Of a DNA stretch of 12,818 bases, positions 8,263 through 12,818 are shown piece by piece. The DNA is from Flavobacteriales bacterium (GTDB taxonomy: Bacteria; Bacteroidota; Bacteroidia; Flavobacteriales; Crocinitomicaceae): positions 1 through 12,818 of the forward strand of contig CANCEQ010000078.1 of NCBI GenBank assembly GCA_947375085.1, given 5' to 3'. How positions within the stretch are numbered: the first letter of the stretch is position 1; every line of letters starts with the position of its first letter. The notes under the pieces were generated by a model, which saw only the letters and a list, made by a program, of their open reading frames with translations, was not told the origin of the DNA and searched no databases. A program made the position numbers and the translations under genes.

Positions 8263-8344
8263 AGTATATACAAGATATTCCTTATTGATTGAAACGAATC
8301 TTTATAGATAAAATCCAGGGCTTTTAGAAATCACCTAGAATTAG

Positions 8345-8352
8345 TATCTTTG
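8345..8352 (+). promoter_or_regulatory. purM promoter, -7 element
   Basis: TATCTTTG matches the TAnnTTTG consensus and ends 17 bases before the purM ATG. A T-rich stretch (TTTTAG at 8322-8327) about 20 bases upstream may serve as the -33 element. The leader would be very short. Confidence 0.75.
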
Positions 8353-8369
8353 CACTTTCAAAATAGAAT

Positions 8370-9536
8370 ATGTCTGATACACGTTACAATCTAAGAGGAG
8401 TTTCTGCCGGAAAGGAAGATGTCCACAACGCAATTAAAAATGTAGATAAAGGATTATTTCCTCAAGCTTTTTGTAAAATCGTGCCTGATACTTTGTCTGA
8501 AGATAAAGATTATTGCATCGTTATGCATGCTGATGGAGCTGGAACGAAATCTTCTTTGGCTTACATGTATTGGAAAAAAACAGGAGACATTTCTGTTTGG
8601 AAAGGTATAGCGCAAGATGCATTAATCATGAATATTGATGATTTATTGTGTGTTGGAGCGACTGATAATATTTTACTTTCTTCAACAATTGGAAGAAATA
8701 AAAATTTAGTTCCTGGAGAAGTTATTTCAGAAATCATCAACGGGACTGAATCATTATTAGAAGATTTAAGATCTCAAGGAATTGGGATTTATTCAACTGG
8801 TGGAGAAACAGCAGATGTGGGCGACTTAGTTCGTACAATCATTGTTGATTCCACTGTTGTTTGTAGAATGAAACGTTCAGATGTAATTTCTAATCACAAT
8901 ATCAAAGGTGGAAATGTAATTGTTGGTTTGGCTTCTTATGGTCAGGCAACTTACGAAACAGAATACAACGGTGGAATGGGAAGTAATGGTTTAACTTCTG
9001 CTCGTCACGATGTATTTTCGAAAGAATTAGCGACTGATTTCCCAGAAAGTTTTGATGCTAGTGTTCCAAGTGAATTGGTTTATTCAGGTTCTAAAAAATT
9101 AACTGATTCAGTTGAAAATTCACCAATTAATGCAGGTAAATTAGTTCTTTCACCTACAAGAACGTATGCTCCTGTAATCAAACAAATTCTAGATAAACAT
9201 AGAAACGATATAGCTGGTATGGTTCATTGTAGCGGTGGAGCGCAAACAAAAGTGCTTCATTTTGTTGATAATGTACATATTATAAAAGATAATTTATTTC
9301 CAATTCCTCCTCTTTTTAAATTGATTCAAGAAGAATCTAAAACGGAATGGAAAGAAATGTACAAAGTGTTTAATATGGGACATAGAATGGAAATTTATGT
9401 ACCAGAAGAAATTGCTTCATCGATTATTGAAATTTCAAAATCATTCAATATTGATGCCCAAATCGTTGGAAGAGTAGAAAACCACGAAGGAAAAAAATTA
9501 ACGATTACTTCAGAATTCGGAGAGTTCGAATATTAA
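8370..9536 (+). CDS. purM: Phosphoribosylformylglycinamidine cyclo-ligase (AIR synthase)
   Basis: Cytosolic enzyme of purine synthesis that closes FGAM to 5-aminoimidazole ribonucleotide using ATP. PurM-fold signatures are present: HADGAGTKSSLAYMY (about 53-65, matching the DGVGTK loop), AQDALIMNIDDLLCVGA (81-97) and STGGETADVGD (142-152). Further on, MVHCSGGAQTK corresponds to the HITGGG-type motif of the C-terminal domain. At 388 residues it is longer than the roughly 330-350 residues of E. coli-type PurM. The diverged motifs and length match, from memory, the Bacteroidota form, often labelled only AIR synthase-related protein. No other purine gene is in the window. It has its own promoter and is followed by a GC-rich inverted repeat and prfA. 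The enzyme class is firm; the exact substrate rests on family membership. Confidence 0.85.
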   Translation: MSDTRYNLRGVSAGKEDVHNAIKNVDKGLFPQAFCKIVPDTLSEDKDYCIVMHADGAGTKSSLAYMYWKKTGDISVWKGIAQDALIMNIDDLLCVGATDNILLSSTIGRNKNLVPGEVISEIINGTESLLEDLRSQGIGIYSTGGETADVGDLVRTIIVDSTVVCRMKRSDVISNHNIKGGNVIVGLASYGQATYETEYNGGMGSNGLTSARHDVFSKELATDFPESFDASVPSELVYSGSKKLTDSVENSPINAGKLVLSPTRTYAPVIKQILDKHRNDIAGMVHCSGGAQTKVLHFVDNVHIIKDNLFPIPPLFKLIQEESKTEWKEMYKVFNMGHRMEIYVPEEIASSIIEISKSFNIDAQIVGRVENHEGKKLTITSEFGEFEY

Positions 9537-9549
9537 AAAGATCGTATCA

Positions 9550-9645
9550 TTCTTCCCCCTTTGGAGGGGGATCGAGGGGGAGGATGAGTTTCAAAAGAGT
9601 AATTATTAATTTATCCTCCCCCTAGCCTCCTAAAAAGGAGGAAAT
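9550..9645. repeat. Inverted pair of GC-rich REP-like elements between purM and prfA
   Basis: Two related units of about 35-38 bases face each other. The first (9550-9587) contains TTCCCCCTTTGGAGGGGG followed by a GAGGGGGAGGAT block. The second (9611-9645) contains TCCTCCCCCTAGCCTCC followed by AAAAAGGAGGAAA, the approximate reverse complement. Each unit has its own small palindrome (CCCCCTTTGGAGGGGG; CCTCCTAAAAAGGAGG), and the pair can fold into one larger cruciform. The G/C content is far above the surrounding sequence. Such units resemble dispersed intergenic repeats of Bacteroidota. They could act as an RNA hairpin separating purM and prfA messages, but no U-tract follows. Confidence 0.75.
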
Positions 9646-9654
9646 ATTATAACA

Positions 9655-10734
9655 ATGGAAGATTTACTAAAAAAACTAGAAGCGATTAATTACCGATTTG
9701 TTGAAGTTGGAACATTGATTGTCGATCCTGATATTATCTCAGATATGGATCGCTATGTTAAACTGAGTAAAGAATACCGTGATTTAGAAGAAATTGTTGC
9801 TGCTTATAAGGAATACAAAAATATTTTTGACAATCTTAAAAGTTCGAGAGAAATGCTTGACACTGAAACAGATCCTGAAATGCGTGAAATGGCAAAGATG
9901 GAAATTGACGAGTTAGAGCAAAAACGTCCGATTGTTGAAGAAAATATTAAAATGTTATTGATCCCTAAAGATCCCGAAGACGATAAAAACGCCATCATGG
10001 AGTTACGTGCAGGTACTGGAGGTGATGAAGCCTGTATTTTCGTTGAAGATGTTTTTAGAATGTACACCATGTTCTTTAAAGAAATGGGATGGAAATATGA
10101 AGTAATCAATTCATCGGAAGGTACTACTAAAGGATACAAAGAGATCTCAATGAGTATCGAAGGAATGGGATTATATGGTATGTTGAAATTTGAATCGGGA
10201 GTTCACCGTGTACAACGTGTTCCTGAAACAGAATCTCAAGGTCGTGTTCATACATCAGCAATTACTGTTGCGGTTTTACCAGAAGCAGAAGAGGTTGATT
10301 TTGAATTAAACATGACGGATGTAAGAAGAGATACTTTCCGTGCATCAGGAGCTGGGGGTCAGCACATTAATAAAACAGAATCAGCTATTCGTTTGACTCA
10401 CATTCCAACTGGATTGGTAGTTGAATGTCAAGATGGACGTTCTCAACACAAAAATTTAGCTCAAGCAATCTCTGTAATGCGTTCTCGTTTGTATCAACAA
10501 GAATTAGATCGTTTACACGAAGAAAGAGCAGCACACCGTAAAACGTTGGTTTCTACAGGTGATAGATCAGCTAAAATTAGAACGTATAACTATCCTCAAG
10601 GTCGTATCACAGACCATAGAATAGGAAAGACAATTTACAATCTTTCTGCTTTTATGAATGGAGACATACAAGATATGATCGATTCACTAAAAATGGCCGA
10701 AAACGCTGAAAAAATGAAAGGAGAGGAAGCGTAG
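9655..10734 (+). CDS. prfA: Peptide chain release factor 1
   Basis: Cytosolic factor that recognises UAA and UAG in the ribosomal A site and triggers peptide release. It has 359 residues, the usual RF1 length. A helical N-terminal domain (1-105) precedes LRAGTGGDEACIF (117-129) and the codon-reading segment ESGVHRVQRVPETESQGRVHTSA (180-202). There the tripeptide is PET where E. coli has PAT; RF2 would have SPF. The catalytic GGQ is at 234-236 in SGAGGQHINKTESA. The RF1-type C-terminus is complete. AGGAGG at 9636-9641 is part of the upstream repeat and is too far from the ATG (13 bases) to be a typical ribosome site. The stop is UAG, which only RF1 reads, and it sits within a repeat that continues downstream in the same frame. 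Confidence 0.97.
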   Translation: MEDLLKKLEAINYRFVEVGTLIVDPDIISDMDRYVKLSKEYRDLEEIVAAYKEYKNIFDNLKSSREMLDTETDPEMREMAKMEIDELEQKRPIVEENIKMLLIPKDPEDDKNAIMELRAGTGGDEACIFVEDVFRMYTMFFKEMGWKYEVINSSEGTTKGYKEISMSIEGMGLYGMLKFESGVHRVQRVPETESQGRVHTSAITVAVLPEAEEVDFELNMTDVRRDTFRASGAGGQHINKTESAIRLTHIPTGLVVECQDGRSQHKNLAQAISVMRSRLYQQELDRLHEERAAHRKTLVSTGDRSAKIRTYNYPQGRITDHRIGKTIYNLSAFMNGDIQDMIDSLKMAENAEKMKGEEA

Positions 10735-10802
10735 CTTCCGAAGACTGAGGTTCCGTTTGGAAAAACGGAAAAACCGAAGGAAGAAGCGTAGCTTCCGAAG
10801 AC
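10725..10802 (+). repeat. 57-base-period repeat spanning the prfA stop codon
   Basis: GAAGCGTAGCTTCCGAAGAC occurs at 10726-10745 and again at 10783-10802, identical over 20 bases and offset by 57 bases. Each copy centres on the palindrome GAAGC-GTA-GCTTC; copy one extends it to GGAAGC/GCTTCC. Between them lies a hairpin, TTCCGTTT-GGAA-AAACGGAA (10751-10770). Copy one supplies the last codons and TAG stop of prfA. The offset is a multiple of three, so copy two repeats the same codons and TAG in frame. The repeat is probably a dispersed element that has entered the gene's 3' end, but this cannot be shown from one locus. Confidence 0.85.
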
Positions 10803-10853
10803 CAACCGTTTTAAAAGCAAAAAACTTTCTTTATAGAAAATAGATTTTAAACC

Positions 10854-10890
10854 AAAAACCCCTCGACTATTATTTAGTCGAGGGGTTTTT
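10854..10890. terminator. Bidirectional terminator between prfA and gldH
   Basis: A perfect 16-bp stem (10854-10869 with 10875-10890, loop TTATT) has a CCCCTCGACTA core flanked by five A and five T residues. It can end transcription from prfA on the plus strand and from ricT-gldH on the minus strand. Its GTCGA core resembles that of the pgk terminator. Confidence 0.92.
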
Positions 10891-10917
10891 AATTCTATAG
10901 TGTCTTTCTTGTAAAGA

Positions 10918-11391
10918 CTATTTCCCTTTTCCTTCAGTAACTCTTAAACCGATATCTAATACTTCATCGATTTTAGAATCTGTAATCCCTTGTTCTAGGG
11001 TAAATGTATATTTCCCTTTTTTAGGCAATCTACGCTTATTAAATTGTAGTGGAAGTTCAACGATTGTACCTGTTTTAATTCCAGCCCAAGATCCATCCGC
11101 ATTTGTAACTGCAATTTGGAAAGGTTCTCTTGCTTTTGTTCCGTCTGGTGTTACTGTATTCATATAAATCCATAAGTTACTGAATTTATAATCTGTAGTA
11201 GTTCTTAGTGTAATAACGAAGTTGTATTCAATATTAATGTCCTTAATATCAATTGTGAAACTTGGCTTTACACGTTGTGACCATTCATTGTTCTTAAATG
11301 AATACACTTTTTCGTAAAATGGTTGCTCAGAACAAGAAAAGAGCATACCCATTAACAGACAAGAAAATAGATACTTACGCATTGTTTTCAT
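10918..11391 (-). CDS. gldH: Gliding motility lipoprotein GldH
   Basis: A 157-residue lipoprotein. The signal peptide MKTMRKYLFSCLLMGMLFSC ends in a lipobox with the acylated Cys at position 20, then SEQPFYEKVYSF. The mature part is beta-rich, with the FKNNEWSQ, YNFVITLRTTTDYKFSNLWIY and LPLQFNKRRLPKKGKYTFTLEQ segments expected of GldH. In Flavobacterium johnsoniae GldH is needed for gliding and for stable function of the type IX secretion/gliding machinery; the protein is thought to sit in the cell envelope. The start overlaps the end of ricT by 17 bases; ATG at 11382 is an alternative (8-base overlap). Either way translation is likely coupled. Presence of gldH alone does not prove that the organism glides, since many non-gliding members keep these genes. 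Confidence 0.85.
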   Translation of the reverse strand: MKTMRKYLFSCLLMGMLFSCSEQPFYEKVYSFKNNEWSQRVKPSFTIDIKDINIEYNFVITLRTTTDYKFSNLWIYMNTVTPDGTKAREPFQIAVTNADGSWAGIKTGTIVELPLQFNKRRLPKKGKYTFTLEQGITDSKIDEVLDIGLRVTEGKGK

Positions 11392-12787
11392 TGTTTACAG
11401 GATTTGCAGGTTTTGGTCTATTCTTATTATTCCTTCTTTTTTTATTGTTTGATTTTGGCTTAATTGGCTCACCATTTTCACCTAAAACAACAGGTTGTAC
11501 AGGTTTAGGCTGCTGAGCTTGCGCTTGCGCCTGATTTTGTTGCTGTACTTTTTTAGGATGCGGATTCGGTTTGTGAATCACTTTCGCAGGTTTAGAAGGA
11601 TCTACAACTGCATCCGTTGGTTTACTTTGACGCGGATTCGGTTTAAATTCACCTTTTGGACCATTGTTTGGTTTTGGTTTGTTCTTTTTCTTTTTGAACG
11701 AATTTTCAAAACGACTTAAACTATCTTGACCAACAACATTTGAATAATCAGGTTCTTTTTCAACTACAGGAGCTGCGTATTCTAATAATTCTTTTGGTTT
11801 TTTTCCAGCGATATTTAATTCAATAATTTCTTTTACTCTTTCAGGAGTTAAAGCGATTAATCCAGACGCACTATCACCTTCATAGGCATACCACATCTGA
11901 CGTTTAAATACATCTGTTTTGATATGGTAAGCAGATGCTTTATCTGTTTTTAAACGAACTTCAGCTTTTGGAAATGATTTCATCGTATCGATGTACATAT
12001 CCAATTCGTAGTTTAAACAACATTTTAATTTACCACATTGTCCTGCTAATTTCTGAGGATTCAATGATAACTGTTGGTAACGTGCTGCTGATGTAGATAC
12101 AGAACGGAAATCAGTTAACCATGTAGAACAACATAATTCTCTTCCACATGAGCCGATACCTCCTAAACGAGAAGCTTCTTGACGAGAACCAATTTGACGC
12201 ATTTCAATACGTACTTTGAATTCTTCCGCCATATTTTTAATTAACTGACGGAAATCAACTCTTCCTTCTGCAGTGTAATAAAAAGTAGCTTTTGTTAAAT
12301 CACCTTGGTATTCAACATCCGAAATTTTCATTTCCAATGCCAATTCAATTGCCATTGTTCTAGAACGTTGCATTAAACCTGATTCTAAAGATCTAGCTTT
12401 AATCCACTTATCGATATCTTCTTGCGTAGCGATTCTGTGAATTTTTTTAGCTTCCAACGGTTTAAAGTTGGTTTCTTTTTTCTTAACTTGAATTCTGGCT
12501 AATTCACCAACAATCGAAATGACACCAATGTCATATCCAGAAGTTTCTTCGACTACAACCACATCTCCAACTTGTAGAGAAATTGATTTGCTGTTGCGAT
12601 AGAAATTCTTGCGACTATTTTTAAATCTTACTTCAACTATATCATAGGGTGCTTGATTACTAGGTAAGGCCATATTTGCCAACCAATCATACACTTCCAA
12701 TTTATTACATCCACCAGAACTACAGTTTCCATTATTTTGACAGCCACGAGGGGTTCCACCACCCGAGCTACAATTTGAACAACTCAT
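11375..12787 (-). CDS. ricT: PSP1-domain protein, RicT/YaaT-like
   Basis: A 470-residue protein. A Cys-rich N-terminus (C3, C6, C16, C22, C27) is followed by NKLEVYDWLANM. The PSP1 domain (about 45-265) includes YDIVEVRFKNSRK, GDVVVVEE and two strongly conserved Cys clusters: GSCGRELCC (212-220) and GQCGKLKCC (249-257). In Bacillus subtilis RicT joins RicA and RicF in an iron-sulfur complex that modulates RNase Y-dependent mRNA maturation and developmental phosphorelay. No such partner genes are seen here, so the role in Bacteroidota is unproven. Residues 363-470 form a low-complexity tail rich in Lys, Pro, Asn and Gln, likely disordered and possibly RNA-binding. It is the first gene of a pair with gldH. 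The 31 upstream bases visible show no clear promoter. Confidence 0.88.
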   Translation of the reverse strand: MSCSNCSSGGGTPRGCQNNGNCSSGGCNKLEVYDWLANMALPSNQAPYDIVEVRFKNSRKNFYRNSKSISLQVGDVVVVEETSGYDIGVISIVGELARIQVKKKETNFKPLEAKKIHRIATQEDIDKWIKARSLESGLMQRSRTMAIELALEMKISDVEYQGDLTKATFYYTAEGRVDFRQLIKNMAEEFKVRIEMRQIGSRQEASRLGGIGSCGRELCCSTWLTDFRSVSTSAARYQQLSLNPQKLAGQCGKLKCCLNYELDMYIDTMKSFPKAEVRLKTDKASAYHIKTDVFKRQMWYAYEGDSASGLIALTPERVKEIIELNIAGKKPKELLEYAAPVVEKEPDYSNVVGQDSLSRFENSFKKKKNKPKPNNGPKGEFKPNPRQSKPTDAVVDPSKPAKVIHKPNPHPKKVQQQNQAQAQAQQPKPVQPVVLGENGEPIKPKSNNKKRRNNKNRPKPANPVNNENNA

Positions 12788-12818
12788 AATTTTGAATATT
12801 TAGTGTAAAAATACTCAA

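Noticed and set aside
8235..8273. Upstream ATG extending the M48 peptidase by 13 residues
   Set aside because: The region contains the likely promoter and is low-complexity AT-rich sequence; the spacing at 8234 matches the other promoters.
9636..9641. AGGAGG as a Shine-Dalgarno site for prfA
   Set aside because: It is 13 bases from the ATG, belongs to the repeat unit, and other genes here lack such sites.
9804..10139. Minus-strand 111-codon frame inside prfA
   Set aside because: It overlaps a fully conserved RF1 coding region and is serine/isoleucine-rich, as expected from antisense reading.
10725..10802. Possible start of a CRISPR array
   Set aside because: Only two copies, overlapping a coding region, with a hairpin-forming spacer and no cas genes.
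10635..10820. Minus-strand 61-codon frame with repeated GSYASS
   Set aside because: It is the reverse reading of the end of prfA and the 57-base repeat; the repeated peptide simply reflects the DNA repeat.
11298..11719. Plus-strand frames opposite the ricT tail and gldH start
   Set aside because: They are antisense to low-complexity K/P/N codons of ricT and give F/L/R-rich sequence without family features.

Overview
The window is a low-GC chromosomal segment from a member of Bacteroidota, very probably class Flavobacteriia. Four things point there. A gldH-like gliding lipoprotein gene overlaps the end of a PSP1/RicT gene. The promoters have the TAnnTTTG -7 element used by the Bacteroidota primary sigma factor, about 17-20 nt before start codons, with no consistent Shine-Dalgarno sequences. 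There is a membrane-anchored TPR histidine kinase paired with a LytTR regulator. The PurM is the 388-residue Bacteroidota form. The genus cannot be fixed from the sequence.

Layout from left to right: (1) the 3' part of a DHA2/EmrB-type drug exporter gene (+); (2) pgk (+) with its own promoter and a strong bidirectional terminator; (3) a 410-base stretch without a protein gene. On the minus strand this stretch encodes a long imperfect hairpin RNA of about 185 nt that resembles 6S RNA. (4) A tightly packed minus-strand operon, mtnA - TPR histidine kinase - LytTR response regulator, with junctions of 0 and 3 bases; (5) a membrane-anchored M48 metallopeptidase gene (-), divergent from (6) purM (+); (7) an inverted GC-rich intergenic repeat; (8) prfA, encoding release factor 1 (+). 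The prfA UAG stop lies inside a 57-base tandem repeat. (9) A bidirectional terminator; (10) ricT-gldH (-), overlapping by 17 bases.

Most genes are housekeeping: glycolysis, purine synthesis, translation termination, methylthioribose salvage and gliding/type IX secretion. No phage, IS element, CRISPR array, tRNA or rRNA was seen. The most interesting items are non-coding. They are the 6S-like RNA, whose G.U pairs consistently favour minus-strand transcription, and the repeat at the end of prfA. That repeat keeps the reading frame and would add the same C-terminal residues again if the UAG were read through. UAG is the codon that only RF1 reads, and prfA encodes RF1.
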